From assembly GCA_963847665.1 (NCBI GenBank), contig CAWKAO010000002.1, positions 744,001 to 808,000 of the forward strand: DNA of 64,000 nucleotides. The letters are read 5' to 3'. The DNA is from CAWKAO01 sp963847665 (GTDB lineage Bacteria; Actinomycetota; Humimicrobiia; Humimicrobiales; Humimicrobiaceae). A program made the position numbers and the translations under genes. Shown piece by piece: positions 37,585 to 47,196 of this stretch. The notes under the pieces are model-generated. The model saw only the letters and a list, made by a program, of their open reading frames with translations, had not been told where the DNA came from and did no database searches. The first letter of the stretch is position 1, and each line of letters starts with the position of its first letter.

Positions 37585-38427
37585 TTATTTTTTCCTGTAA
37601 TCCGAAATGTAAATCATACCGTAAGGATCCCTGCCTGAAAGGAAATCAGCTGCCTTTATAGACGGTAACAACCCTTCTATCAAAGGATCTGTGATGGGAG
37701 CAGTCAAACCATTTAATATAGCCATTGTAATAAAATTTATATTGAGAAGTTCCCGGTTTGGCATTCCAAAACTTATATTTGATGCACCAAGTGTTGTAGA
37801 AACACCAAATTCCTCAACGACTCTTCTCATTGTCTCAAGAGTTATTTTGCCGGAATTTGAATCTGTAGATGCTGTCATCACAAGGCAGTCAAAAACAAGA
37901 TCATCCCTTTTTATTCCCATAGATTCAGCTCTTCTTATTATTTTTCTTGCCACTTCCAACCTTGACTCGACATCATTTTTTATTCCAGTCTCATCCATGG
38001 TAAGGCAGACAACTGCACTTCCGCTCTCTTTTACAAGAGGTAGTATCTCTTCCATTGATTCTTCTTTACCGTTTACTGAATTGATAAGCGCCTTGTAAGG
38101 ATAAACTTCCAGTGCTGCTTTAATTGCAGTAGGATTAGCTGAATCAATACAAATGGGTCTATCTGTGACTTCCATGACTTTTTTTATAGCCTTCGGGAGC
38201 ATCTCCACCTCATTGACACTTACTGCACCCACGTTTACATCTATGATCAGTGCACCAGCTTCAGACTGTTTTTTAGCGTCTGATTCTACTGTCGTCAATT
38301 TCCCTTCTTTTAGTTCTTCAGCAAGACTTTTCCTGCCGGTCGGATTTATCCTTTCGCCGATTATTACGGTTGGTAATCCCTGGCCGAATTTTACTTCTGT
38401 GTTTTTTCCAGTTACTACTGTGCTCAT
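37585..38427 (-). CDS. Methyltetrahydrofolate:corrinoid methyltransferase (AcsE/MeTr-like, pterin-binding domain)
   Basis: The 280-residue TIM barrel belongs to the pterin-binding family. IIGERINPTGRK near residue 22 and IIDVNVG near 62 are the folate-binding landmarks; ICIDSANP and LGASNISFGMPNR follow. Members move the methyl group of methyl-THF to a corrinoid protein, in acetogenesis, methionine synthesis or O-demethylation. It stands without an adjacent corrinoid protein or acetyl-CoA synthase, so the exact pathway is open, but it fits anaerobic C1 metabolism. Confidence 0.85.
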   Translation of the reverse strand: MSTVVTGKNTEVKFGQGLPTVIIGERINPTGRKSLAEELKEGKLTTVESDAKKQSEAGALIIDVNVGAVSVNEVEMLPKAIKKVMEVTDRPICIDSANPTAIKAALEVYPYKALINSVNGKEESMEEILPLVKESGSAVVCLTMDETGIKNDVESRLEVARKIIRRAESMGIKRDDLVFDCLVMTASTDSNSGKITLETMRRVVEEFGVSTTLGASNISFGMPNRELLNINFITMAILNGLTAPITDPLIEGLLPSIKAADFLSGRDPYGMIYISDYRKK

Positions 38428-38550
38428 TTCTCGAATTTCCTTTCTTATCTCTTTCTGTTATCTATTAAATTAAAAATTTGTAGTGTGCGCTAAGTCCATC
38501 AGACAACTAATCAGAAAAATTTATTTTTACCCAAACCAGAAAAACTATTT

Positions 38551-39648
38551 CTAACTTATTTTCTGGAAAATACTTATTAAAGTTTCTAAAAATTTCGTAT
38601 TGATCTCTGGTAATGATATTGTGACCCTTATAAAACCAGGCAATCCAAGATTTTTACCGGGTCTTACAATAAACCCCTTCTTTAGCAATCCTTCGACTAT
38701 TTCCATTTCAAAATCACCTGTTTTTATGAGTATAAAATTTGCATAAGAAGATATATGGTCGATTCCTGCTGAACCTAGTTTTAAATAAAATTTTTCCTTC
38801 TCGCTGATTATTTCATCCCTGACCCTTAATATATATTCATCGTCTCCGATCGCCACTGATGCAGCTTTTTGGGATATTGCGCCGACATTGAACGGCAACC
38901 TTATTTTGTTAATACCCGCTATAATAACCGGATCAGCGATACCATACCCTATACGCAGGCCTGCAAGCCCGTATATCTTTGAAAAAGTACGCAATGTGAT
39001 GAGATTGGTATTTTTTTTCACATACTCAATAGTGTTTATCCTTCTATCGTCAGGCAGATATTCATAATAAGCCTCATCCATTACTATAAGGACATCCTGT
39101 CTTGTACTTGAGATAAGATAGTCAAATTCACTTTTATCGATTATTGAACCAGTGGGATTATGAGGGCTTGCAATAAAGATCACCTTTGTCCTATCGTTTA
39201 CAAGACCACATATTGCTGATATATCCTGTCGTAACTCTTTAAGGGGAGCTTTAATGATCTCTCCACCGCATTTTAATGTGGCTTTTTCGTAAATTAAAAA
39301 ATTAGGGTCCCCTATTACTATATTGTCTCCACGGTCTATAAGACAGTCGCAGATCATCTCGATCACCTGGTCTGTACCGTTTCCTAAGATTATATGATCC
39401 TTTGATATATTATATTTTGATGCTATTTTTTCCCGTATCTCAGAACTATCACTGTCAGGATAATAGTTGATACTTCCTGCAAGATCCTGTATGACTTTTT
39501 TTACATCAGAGCTTGGACCCAGTATATTTTCATTGGAAGCAAGCTTATATACCTGCTGAAGCCCATATTTTGTTTTTATTTCTTCCATTGTCCTTCCTGC
39601 TATATATTCAGGAAGATCCTTTATCCATGGCTTAAATCTTATAGTCAT
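38551..39648 (-). CDS. hisC: Histidinol-phosphate aminotransferase
   Basis: This PLP enzyme makes histidinol phosphate. The 365-residue fold type I aminotransferase has the LASNENILGPS start, GNGTDQVIEMI, the ASPHNPTGSII segment, the PLP lysine motif TLRTFSKIYGLAGLRIGY and the late NFILI strand. It overlaps hisD by 4 nt. Only hisC and hisD occur here; the rest of histidine synthesis is elsewhere. Confidence 0.94.
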   Translation of the reverse strand: MTIRFKPWIKDLPEYIAGRTMEEIKTKYGLQQVYKLASNENILGPSSDVKKVIQDLAGSINYYPDSDSSEIREKIASKYNISKDHIILGNGTDQVIEMICDCLIDRGDNIVIGDPNFLIYEKATLKCGGEIIKAPLKELRQDISAICGLVNDRTKVIFIASPHNPTGSIIDKSEFDYLISSTRQDVLIVMDEAYYEYLPDDRRINTIEYVKKNTNLITLRTFSKIYGLAGLRIGYGIADPVIIAGINKIRLPFNVGAISQKAASVAIGDDEYILRVRDEIISEKEKFYLKLGSAGIDHISSYANFILIKTGDFEMEIVEGLLKKGFIVRPGKNLGLPGFIRVTISLPEINTKFLETLISIFQKIS

Positions 39649-40985
39649 TTTTCAAACCTTATTCTTATTGAGTTTTTATGAGCCAGCAGATTTTCAAAAT
39701 CTGCCATTTTTTCAATATAACTTTTTTCCTGTAAGAGTTTGGAATAGTCATAATGAGCGATGCTGCTTTTTTTACAAAAATCATATACGCCAAGAGGTGA
39801 TGAAAATCTAGCATTTCCCCCGGTCGGTATTACATGGTTGGTACCGCATATATAATCCCCGACTGCTACTGGTGTGTTTTCCCCTACAAATATTGCACCT
39901 GCATTTCTGACTTTTGAAAGCACATATTTAAAATCACTGACTAAAATCTCAAGATGCTCGGGAGCTATTCTGTTGATCATTTCTATTAAAAAATCCAGTT
40001 CAGGATTATAGATCAAATAGCAGTTTTTTTCCATAGTGCTAATCACCTTTTCTCCATCAAACCTTCCTGGATAATCAGACGCGATCTTATCTATCTGCTG
40101 GCACACCTGGCTGCTGACAGCATCCAGGATATTCCTGTTAGTAGAAAGAAGAAGGCATCTTGCTTCCGGATCATGTTCAGCCTGGGAAATAAGGTCTGCA
40201 GCTGCAAAAGCGGGGTTTGAACTTCCATCTGTTATTATCAATACTTCACTTGGACCTGCCAGGCTGTCGATCCCGACACTGCCAAAGACCAGCTTTTTAG
40301 CTGCAGTAACATAGATATTGCCTGGCCCTACGATTTTATCGACCTTGCCGATTGTCTCTGTTCCAAATGCAAAAGCTGCAATTGCCTGGGCTCCGCCTAT
40401 TTTATATATCTCATCTATCCCAAGAAATGAAAAGAGGTATAATAATATTTCTGAGATCCTGTTATCCTTACCAGGTGGAGTGGCAACTGCAATGCTATTA
40501 ACTCCAGCCACCATTGCTGGAACTGCTGCCATCAATACAGATGAAGGATATAAATATCTTCCACCTGGAATATAAATTCCTACTCTGTCTATAGCAGTGA
40601 CAACCTGCCCCAAGCTTACTTTTTCTCCTTTTTTGATAAACCAGTCTTTAGCTTCATTTTCAAACTGTTTCTCATGATAATTTTTTAAATTCTTATAAGC
40701 GACCCCGAATGCCTCTACTAGTTCAGGGTATTTTTTAGGTACTTCTTTTGCAGCAGTTTTTAATTCATCTGATGAAACGATAACTTCATAAATATTATCT
40801 GCTGTGCTCTTATCAAATTTCCTGCAGTACTGAAGCAATGAAGAATCCCCGGAATCCTTTATCCTCTCTATGATATCAACTACTGTCTGGATCACAGCAG
40901 GATCAAAAGAAACCTTGTTGCCCAAAAATCTGTCCAGATCTTCTATATTTTTAAGAAAAATATTGTTTAAAAATTTGTTTTTCAT
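39645..40985 (-). CDS. hisD: Histidinol dehydrogenase
   Basis: HisD oxidises histidinol to histidine in two NAD-dependent steps using a zinc ion. The 446-residue protein shows [15 protein letters not shown], then [17 protein letters not shown] and [29 protein letters not shown] and the active-site region IAPEHLEI follow. The late [14 protein letters not shown] is also conserved. It heads the hisD-hisC pair. Confidence 0.96.
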   Translation of the reverse strand: MKNKFLNNIFLKNIEDLDRFLGNKVSFDPAVIQTVVDIIERIKDSGDSSLLQYCRKFDKSTADNIYEVIVSSDELKTAAKEVPKKYPELVEAFGVAYKNLKNYHEKQFENEAKDWFIKKGEKVSLGQVVTAIDRVGIYIPGGRYLYPSSVLMAAVPAMVAGVNSIAVATPPGKDNRISEILLYLFSFLGIDEIYKIGGAQAIAAFAFGTETIGKVDKIVGPGNIYVTAAKKLVFGSVGIDSLAGPSEVLIITDGSSNPAFAAADLISQAEHDPEARCLLLSTNRNILDAVSSQVCQQIDKIASDYPGRFDGEKVISTMEKNCYLIYNPELDFLIEMINRIAPEHLEILVSDFKYVLSKVRNAGAIFVGENTPVAVGDYICGTNHVIPTGGNARFSSPLGVYDFCKKSSIAHYDYSKLLQEKSYIEKMADFENLLAHKNSIRIRFEK

Positions 40986-41075
40986 TTCATTTTTTATAAT
41001 TCAAGATATTCCTGTTAATATATTAAAAAAAAATTATAAATACAAGGACAACGATAACTGAAAAACTGTGTTACT

Positions 41076-41645
41076 ATGGCTGATAAAGGAACTGAAACAA
41101 TTAAAAAAAGGCAGCGGCTGCTTCTTCACATATGCTGTGCGGTATGCACCTTACATCCATTAGCACTATTGCTAAAAGAATATGATGTTACACTGTTTTA
41201 TTATAACCCCAATATCCATCCGGAAACAGAATATAGAAAAAGACTTGAATATATCGTCCAAATATCCCGTTCTTTTGCCATTCCTATTATCAAGGGCGAT
41301 TATAATACATCAGACTGGTTTGAGATTACAGATGTTTTTAAGGACGAACCTGAAGGGGGAAAAAGGTGTGGCGTTTGTTTTGAGATGAGGCTTGAGGAGA
41401 CTGCAAAAACTGCTCTTTTGAAAAAGTTTGATATTTTCAGTACAACTCTTACGATAAGTCCTCATAAAAACAGCAAACTGATAAATAAGATCGGCGAAGA
41501 AGTATCAAAAAAATATAATATTTTATTTTATGATGCAGATTTCAAGAAAAAAGACGGTTTTAAAAAGACGATCGGATTAAGCAATGATCATAATATATAC
41601 AGACAGGATTACTGCGGATGTATATATAGTAAAAAACCACAATAA
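41076..41645 (+). CDS. queH: Epoxyqueuosine reductase QueH
   Basis: QueH reduces epoxyqueuosine to queuosine in tRNA and replaces QueG in many anaerobes. The 189-residue protein has the family cysteine pattern: HICCAVCTLHP at about 18-28, then KRCGVCFEMRLEET at about 98-111, and YCGCIYS near the end. The YYNPNIHPETEY segment is also typical. It is one of the few plus-strand genes and is convergent with lgt. Confidence 0.93.
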   Translation: MADKGTETIKKRQRLLLHICCAVCTLHPLALLLKEYDVTLFYYNPNIHPETEYRKRLEYIVQISRSFAIPIIKGDYNTSDWFEITDVFKDEPEGGKRCGVCFEMRLEETAKTALLKKFDIFSTTLTISPHKNSKLINKIGEEVSKKYNILFYDADFKKKDGFKKTIGLSNDHNIYRQDYCGCIYSKKPQ

Positions 41646-41671
41646 AAAAATATGATTACTTCAAAACCAGT

Positions 41672-42511
41672 TCACTCGCTAGATTTTTCCCTTTCCTCCA
41701 GTATCTTCTTTGTCCTGAATCTCTTCACAAGATAGTTGACCATTATAAGTACGGCAATGATTGTTATTATATCCAGAACATATACAACCTTTATCCTTCC
41801 AAGAAACATACTGCTGTCTATCCTGTAAAATTCTATTATGCTTCTATATACCGCATAGATGCCAAGGTAAGCTGAAAGGATTAGCCCGTTTGGAAACCTT
41901 TCCGGCCTCTTTTTATATAACCTGTGAAGAAGCAGCAGGAATCCGAACAATGCAAGATTTGCAAGGAATTCGTAGAAAAAAGTCGGGTGGAAATATTCAG
42001 CATTTGAATAAGCTGCAGGCCGGAAAGCAGGGTCTATATATAGACCCCAGGGAGGGCTTGTCGGAAGGCCGAATGCCTCCTGGTTAAAAAAGTTCCCCCA
42101 TCTGCCAAAAGCCTGGCCGAGCACCAGGGCAGGTGCCATAATATCGGCCCATAACCAGAAATCAAGCTTTCTTACTTTACAAAATACAAGAAGTGCAATA
42201 ATTCCACCAAGCATTACACCCTGTATTGCGAGCCCGCCCCTCCTGAATGCAAAAATATATGAGAGATTCTGGCCATAGTAGGCCCAGTTGACAATAACAT
42301 GAAGAAGCCTTGCGCCGATTACTCCGAATATTACTGCAAAGGGTGCAAAATTTATTACCTCATCTGCTCTCTGTCCCCTGTACTTTGCAATAAAATATGA
42401 GACCAATATACTCACTAAAAGCGCAAGCGCGATTATAACTCCATACCATCTGATCTCAAACCTGCCAAAACTGAAAGCTATGGGATTTACTGTGGGCCAA
42501 AATGATTCCAA
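41672..42511 (-). CDS. lgt: Prolipoprotein diacylglyceryl transferase
   Basis: Lgt attaches diacylglycerol to the lipobox cysteine of prolipoproteins. The 279-residue membrane protein has about seven helices, EIRWYGVIIALA near the N-terminus, FRRGGLAIQGVMLGG and the Lgt signature GQAFGRWGNFFNQEAFG. HPTFFYE follows. It would process the lipoproteins of this window (the substrate-binding protein and the TlpA-like protein). The last 15 residues form a basic tail. Confidence 0.95.
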   Translation of the reverse strand: MESFWPTVNPIAFSFGRFEIRWYGVIIALALLVSILVSYFIAKYRGQRADEVINFAPFAVIFGVIGARLLHVIVNWAYYGQNLSYIFAFRRGGLAIQGVMLGGIIALLVFCKVRKLDFWLWADIMAPALVLGQAFGRWGNFFNQEAFGLPTSPPWGLYIDPAFRPAAYSNAEYFHPTFFYEFLANLALFGFLLLLHRLYKKRPERFPNGLILSAYLGIYAVYRSIIEFYRIDSSMFLGRIKVVYVLDIITIIAVLIMVNYLVKRFRTKKILEEREKSSE

Positions 42512-42624
42512 AACTGCCTCCTTAAAAAAAATAAAATTTAATTTATTTAAAAAACATCAATATGAAATAATAGCACAAAATAATAACATATTATTATAAA
42601 AATCAATATGATATAGTTGCTGTT

Positions 42625-43359
42625 CTATATATTAAGCTCTCCCAGAAAAGGAAACCTTGATATCAGAAAACCCAGAATTTTTGTCATTGCATCAGTTACA
42701 AATATAATCCCGAGGATTATTAAAAAAACACCGGAAATGATAGATATTATATTAAGATGCCTGTTCATCCTCTTTAGAAGTCTGGAGAAAAAACCGATAA
42801 ATATGCTGGTAAGTATAAAAGGCAATCCAAGCCCAGCAGAATATACCACCATTAAAATAATCCCCTGGGAAAGAGTCTCCATACGGCTTGCCAGGAGCAA
42901 TATAGCCGAAAGTATCATGCCAATACATGGTACCCAACCAAAAGAGAATATTACTCCAAATAAAAAAGACCACAAGTAGCCTGTTTTTAGCCTGTCAGGC
43001 ATTTTCAATCTTTTTTCGATATTTAAAAAAGGTATCCTGAAGAGCCCAACATAGTGCAATCCAAATATTATAAGTATCACTCCTCCTATCCTGCCGATTA
43101 TTCCCAAATAATCTCTCAACATCTGTCCGAAAAAGGTAGCAGTTGAACCTATCGCAATAAATATTATTGAAAATCCCAATACAAAAAGAAGACTGTTTAA
43201 GAAAGCATAAAGCCTGTCTGATATTTTTATTGTCTCACTTTTATACACAGTATTTCTTGTCATGATACCGAGGTATACGGGGACAAGCGGCAATACGCAT
43301 GGCGAGATAAAAGATAGTATCCCTGCCAGAAATGCAGAAAATATCCCGACTTCTAACAT
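42625..43359 (-). CDS. ccdA: Cytochrome c biogenesis protein CcdA (transmembrane thiol reductant carrier)
   Basis: CcdA carries electrons across the membrane from thioredoxin to extracytoplasmic thioredoxin-like proteins. The 244-residue protein has six hydrophobic helices; the redox cysteines lie in FISPCVLPLVPVYLG (helix 1) and FGWVPCIGMIL (helix 4). GGGG-rich spacing upstream gives a good start at 43359. It follows the TlpA-like lipoprotein gene, its expected partner. Confidence 0.93.
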   Translation of the reverse strand: MLEVGIFSAFLAGILSFISPCVLPLVPVYLGIMTRNTVYKSETIKISDRLYAFLNSLLFVLGFSIIFIAIGSTATFFGQMLRDYLGIIGRIGGVILIIFGLHYVGLFRIPFLNIEKRLKMPDRLKTGYLWSFLFGVIFSFGWVPCIGMILSAILLLASRMETLSQGIILMVVYSAGLGLPFILTSIFIGFFSRLLKRMNRHLNIISIISGVFLIILGIIFVTDAMTKILGFLISRFPFLGELNI

Positions 43360-43400
43360 TTTATAATCCCCTTTTGCTCTTTAATGCCATCATGAGTTCT

Positions 43401-43967
43401 TTAAGAATTAGCTATGCCGATGATGATGACATTTTTATCCTTATAGTTTTCGTACAATTCTACGAAATCCGGTATCTCTGCTTTGCATGGTGGACACCAG
43501 GTCGCCCAGAAATTCAGGACCACTATTTTCCCTAAATAATCTTTTATTGCTACATCTTTTCCTTCAAGATCAGGAAGTGTAAAGTCTACAGTTGCCGAGC
43601 TCAGTTCTGTCTTATCTTCTGCAATCGCTGTTTCTATCACAGCTGTCAGTTGCTTCCCGGACATCTGTCCAAGCTGGTCATACATCACCTGTCCCCTGCT
43701 ATTTAATACAAAAGTATGCGGTATGGCTTCTATGCCAAACATCCTGAAAACATCTCCAGGGCCATCAAATAATACCGGATAGGTGATTCTATAATCAGAC
43801 GCAAATTTCCTTATGTTCACAGGTATCCCGGATGCTGATAGCTCGCTTTCAGGTGAACTTGAGCAAGAGACAAAAACGACTAATAGAATTGCTACAAGCA
43901 TGAAAGTTGAAAAAGCACTTAAAAGTAAGGACTTTCTGGATATTAGATTTTTTTTATAATTTATCAT
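43401..43967 (-). CDS. TlpA/ResA-like thioredoxin lipoprotein with circularly permuted domain
   Basis: The 188-residue protein has a lipoprotein signal (helix about 15-33, lipobox VVFVSC). The order of the rest is unusual. Residues 47-117 correspond to the C-terminal half of a TlpA/ResA domain (NIRKFASDYRITYPVLFD, then the cis-Pro turn AIPHTFVLNSRGQV). Residues 127-188 correspond to the N-terminal half (FTLPDLEGKDV, the active site FWATWCPPCKAEIP, VIIIGIANS) and the protein ends there. This looks like a natural circular permutation, since the break falls at the domain midpoint. Its start overlaps the flavoprotein gene by 14 nt; ccdA follows 41 nt later. It likely reduces or oxidises exported thiols with CcdA. 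Confidence 0.8.
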   Translation of the reverse strand: MINYKKNLISRKSLLLSAFSTFMLVAILLVVFVSCSSSPESELSASGIPVNIRKFASDYRITYPVLFDGPGDVFRMFGIEAIPHTFVLNSRGQVMYDQLGQMSGKQLTAVIETAIAEDKTELSSATVDFTLPDLEGKDVAIKDYLGKIVVLNFWATWCPPCKAEIPDFVELYENYKDKNVIIIGIANS

Positions 43968-44613
43968 TATTTATATTTCCCCTTTTCAAATAATCACCAT
44001 TTTTGCCAAATTCAAATATCTTATCAAGGTCATATTGCCTTTTTAAAATATCATTTTTAAAATCGACACCATTTAAAAGAAAATCTCTATAGTATTCGAT
44101 ATAAAGTACATCAAAAAAAGACCTCATGACCTTTTTTGTACAATCAAATATATTTTCAGAGTCTGAGCCTGCACATGATAATAAAACCCCTTTTTTGCCT
44201 GCGGAAGTTTTAAATTTCCTTCCGAGCTCGTATTTTAATGCCCATAATCTCTGGAACCTGTCAATAAATGCCTTTAGATAACCTGAAACAGTAGTAAAGA
44301 ATATCGGACTGGCCACAGCAAGAAGGTCGCATCTCATAAGTACAGGATAGACATCCTGCATCTCATCGGCAACTATACATTCACCGTCCCTTGAACAGCT
44401 TCTGCATTCTCTGCAAGGTGAAATATTCATTTTTGAAACATATATCCTGTTGACCTTGAGTCTCTTTCCATTTCCGCTTTTAAAATATTCGCACTCTTCA
44501 ATACCCTCGAGTAGCCTGTCCAGCATAATATCCGTATTTCCAACCCTTCTTGGACTGCCGTAAACAGCTCCTATCTCGTATATTTTATTTTTATCAGAGC
44601 TACTCTCATTCAT
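43954..44613 (-). CDS. Iron-sulfur flavoprotein / NADPH-dependent FMN reductase family protein
   Basis: The protein has a flavodoxin-like fold: the FMN phosphate loop is YGSPRRVGNTDIML near the N-terminus, and the second flavin segment is ASPIFFTTVSGYLKAFIDRFQRLW. Between them lies CRECRSCSRDGEC, the compact cysteine motif that binds a 4Fe-4S cluster in Isf proteins of anaerobes. The ATG at 44613 starts just after the DUF1638 stop; an upstream TTG is also open. It is co-transcribed with DUF1638 and the permuted thioredoxin. Confidence 0.85.
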   Translation of the reverse strand: MNESSSDKNKIYEIGAVYGSPRRVGNTDIMLDRLLEGIEECEYFKSGNGKRLKVNRIYVSKMNISPCRECRSCSRDGECIVADEMQDVYPVLMRCDLLAVASPIFFTTVSGYLKAFIDRFQRLWALKYELGRKFKTSAGKKGVLLSCAGSDSENIFDCTKKVMRSFFDVLYIEYYRDFLLNGVDFKNDILKRQYDLDKIFEFGKNGDYLKRGNINNDKL

Positions 44614-44615
44614 GA

Positions 44616-45308
44616 TCAATTGTTAAAACTCTCTGCTAAAAACTTTTCGTATTGAACTTTTTCACCAGGTTTAAATATCAAAAATTCCTTACCCCAGTTT
44701 TTTTCGACCAGATCCTTAAAAAACCCGTCTGACCCAGCTATTTCTTCAAATTGCAGATCGAGCTTATCTGCCTGTTCTCTTGCTATCTCGCGCCACTGTT
44801 CAGGAAGATAATTCCCGGTATTTACATAAACAAGCCTCTTATAGTTTTTCAGCATCTCCTTGATTAACCATTCCAGAGTCTCTTCACTGTATTTTTTTTT
44901 ATACTCTGAATAGTTGGCAAGCATCGGATTTTCATTTTCACCTATGTAACCCTTCGTGAGATAATAAGTGCCGGGTTCTTTTTTTATTTGTTTCCTGTAC
45001 TCTTCAGCTGAACCTAAAAAAAGAGAAATACAATCGTCGCATTTTGGGATTATAAGATACGTATTTTCTGAGATGAGACCGTCTACTGATTTACCACATA
45101 GACCATAACCTAAAATGATTATATCAAAATCCTGCGCCGCATTTATTTCTTTTTGCAGCATCTCTTTTAAATGGTCACTGCGCTCATGCAACCTCTTTTC
45201 GAGCTTTAAGGTTTCCCATTCTGATGGGATCCTTTCTTTTATTTCATCATATACGACTTCACAGGTAATAAATTTAATTTTTTTGTTTCCGTTATTTAAA
45301 TCATCCAT
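44616..45308 (-). CDS. DUF1638 domain protein
   Basis: The protein has the DUF1638 pattern: an early ITCEVVYDEI, DIIILGYGLCG in the first third and LIIPKCDDCISLFLGS after it. GTYYLTKGYI and KRLVYVNTGNY follow. Such proteins occur in anaerobes, often near corrinoid-protein or methyltransferase genes, with no proven function. The paired cysteines of KCDDC could bind metal or a cofactor. The ATG at 45308 has AGGGG upstream. The neighbouring flavoprotein and CoA-disulfide reductase hint at a thiol or cofactor-recycling role. Confidence 0.82.
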   Translation of the reverse strand: MDDLNNGNKKIKFITCEVVYDEIKERIPSEWETLKLEKRLHERSDHLKEMLQKEINAAQDFDIIILGYGLCGKSVDGLISENTYLIIPKCDDCISLFLGSAEEYRKQIKKEPGTYYLTKGYIGENENPMLANYSEYKKKYSEETLEWLIKEMLKNYKRLVYVNTGNYLPEQWREIAREQADKLDLQFEEIAGSDGFFKDLVEKNWGKEFLIFKPGEKVQYEKFLAESFNN

Positions 45309-45324
45309 CACATCCCCTGATCGT

Positions 45325-47049
45325 TTAAATTTTCCTAATCCAGCTCATATAAGAACCATTCAGGTTCCAAACTTTCTTGAATCCTTCGTTTATTAAAATC
45401 CTATACGCAAGGTAGCTTCTATAGCTTGTCCTGCAATGTACTACTATACTATCACTCTTGTTTAGACTGATAAGATTATCACGTAATTCATCAACTGGGA
45501 TGTTTATTGCACCCTCTATGTGTCCCATGTTATACTCTCGTCTGGTCCTCACATCGATTATTCTTATATCTTCTTTTTTTTGGATCTTTTCCCTCAGTTC
45601 TTCCACATCCATCAACTCAACATCTCCCTTTTTTATATTTTCACCTATCATACCCATGATATTCAGGGAATCTTTGGCAGAACCGTACTCAGGATGATAA
45701 CAGAGATCTGTATCCAGTAGTTCCCATATTTTCATCCTGGATTTTATCGCTACTGACATTGTATCTGTTTTTTTATCTATACCTGTAAAACCTATAGCTT
45801 CAAAACCTATTATAATACCTGAATCCCTGTCATATATGGCCATCATATGCATCATGGTAGCACCGGGATAATATCCTGCGTGATTAAGAAAATGCAGTTC
45901 TATTTTGGCTGCATTAATATCCAGTTTTTTTGCATCTTTTAAGCTTATACCAGTTTTTGCAATTGATACATCAAGGATCTTTATTATGGATGTTGGTATT
46001 CTTGTACCAAAAAAATCATTGCCTCCGGTCACATTATAACCGGCGACTCTTCCCTGTATATTGGCAATAGATGCAAGATTATAAGATCTCTTTACCCCTG
46101 TTATAAAATCCTCACATTCACAGCAGTCTCCTGCAGCATAAATATCAGGCATGTTCGTAAGCATGGAGTCATTGACAGAAATAGCTCCGGAACTTCCGAT
46201 CTTTATTCCCGCATCCCTGGCAAGCCTGACATCCGGTCTCGTCCCTATAGAAAAAAACAGTACATCCACAGGTATCTCTTCACCGCTTGTAGTCTTTACT
46301 AAAGTAAGGTTTCCATCAACATCTTTTTTAAAATCTGTCACCTCGCTATTTTTGATTATATTCACTTTACGTTTGGAAAGGTAATTTTCCAGAAACTCTA
46401 TCATCTCGTAATCAAAAATGGACAGAAGCTGGTCCATTTTTTCAATTATGGTGACGTTAAACCCTTTTAAAAGAAAAGCATCAAGAAGTTCGAGACCTAT
46501 GTAACCTCCTCCAATGATAACGGCATTTATTGAGTCTGTTTTAATATTCTCATTCTCAAGGGAATACTCTTTCTTATTTTCCAGAAAACGTATTAATTCC
46601 TTGAGTCGCATTGCATCATCAATGGTCCTTAAGCTATAAGCATTTTTAGAATTACAGAGGTCCTCGTTTACTATAACAGGGTAAGAACCTGTTGTGATTA
46701 TAAGACTGTCATATTTATCCTTAAATTCATCACCAGTCCTGACATCCCTGATGGTCAGTTCTTTTTGTCCCGTATCGATCTTTATGACTTCATTTAAAAT
46801 ATTAACTTTGATATTAAACCGTTTTTCGAATTGCTCTACTGTATTTATTATTAGGTCCTCAATATCATTTATCTTTCCGGATACATAGTAAGGCAATCCG
46901 CAAGTACCATAAGAAATATGCTTATATTTCTCGTAGATAGTTATCTCTATATCTTCTGAAGACCGTCTTGCTTTTACTGCTGCTGAAGTTCCAGCTGCAA
47001 TGCCTCCTATGACTGTCAATTTCTTTCTTTTTCCCTTTTCCATCAACAT
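45325..47049 (-). CDS. CoA-disulfide reductase/NADH oxidase-type flavoprotein fused to rhodanese
   Basis: The 574-residue protein joins a pyridine-nucleotide disulfide oxidoreductase (residues 8-455) to a C-terminal rhodanese domain (about 470-574). The FAD motif VIGGIAAGTSAAV and the single active-site cysteine C50 in YGTCGLPYYV are those of CoA-disulfide and persulfide reductases. AVIIGGGYIGLELLDAF is the NAD(P)H fold. The rhodanese cysteine lies in VVHCRTSYRS. Such CoADR-RHD fusions reduce CoA disulfide or persulfide and feed on sulfane sulfur. AGAGGG precedes the first ATG. An ArsR gene lies just upstream. Confidence 0.92.
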   Translation of the reverse strand: MLMEKGKRKKLTVIGGIAAGTSAAVKARRSSEDIEITIYEKYKHISYGTCGLPYYVSGKINDIEDLIINTVEQFEKRFNIKVNILNEVIKIDTGQKELTIRDVRTGDEFKDKYDSLIITTGSYPVIVNEDLCNSKNAYSLRTIDDAMRLKELIRFLENKKEYSLENENIKTDSINAVIIGGGYIGLELLDAFLLKGFNVTIIEKMDQLLSIFDYEMIEFLENYLSKRKVNIIKNSEVTDFKKDVDGNLTLVKTTSGEEIPVDVLFFSIGTRPDVRLARDAGIKIGSSGAISVNDSMLTNMPDIYAAGDCCECEDFITGVKRSYNLASIANIQGRVAGYNVTGGNDFFGTRIPTSIIKILDVSIAKTGISLKDAKKLDINAAKIELHFLNHAGYYPGATMMHMMAIYDRDSGIIIGFEAIGFTGIDKKTDTMSVAIKSRMKIWELLDTDLCYHPEYGSAKDSLNIMGMIGENIKKGDVELMDVEELREKIQKKEDIRIIDVRTRREYNMGHIEGAINIPVDELRDNLISLNKSDSIVVHCRTSYRSYLAYRILINEGFKKVWNLNGSYMSWIRKI

Positions 47050-47079
47050 ACCTGCCCTCTAGTTAAATCTTAAATCAAA

Positions 47080-47106
47080 GGCAATTACCTTTTTTAGATA
47101 ATTGCC
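47080..47106 (-). terminator. Hairpin between arsR and the CoA-disulfide reductase gene
   Basis: GGCAATTA and TAATTGCC pair perfectly around an 11-nt loop. It is positioned as a terminator or attenuator after arsR, but no T-run follows on the minus strand, so termination would be weak and partial read-through into the reductase gene is likely. Confidence 0.45.
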
Positions 47107-47196
47107 ATTTTATTCTTATCAATTTTTTCTATTAAATTACCAATATGTTTTCATTTATTTTTGCATCTACATCCTGCTTGTCCGGACAAAACTCGA

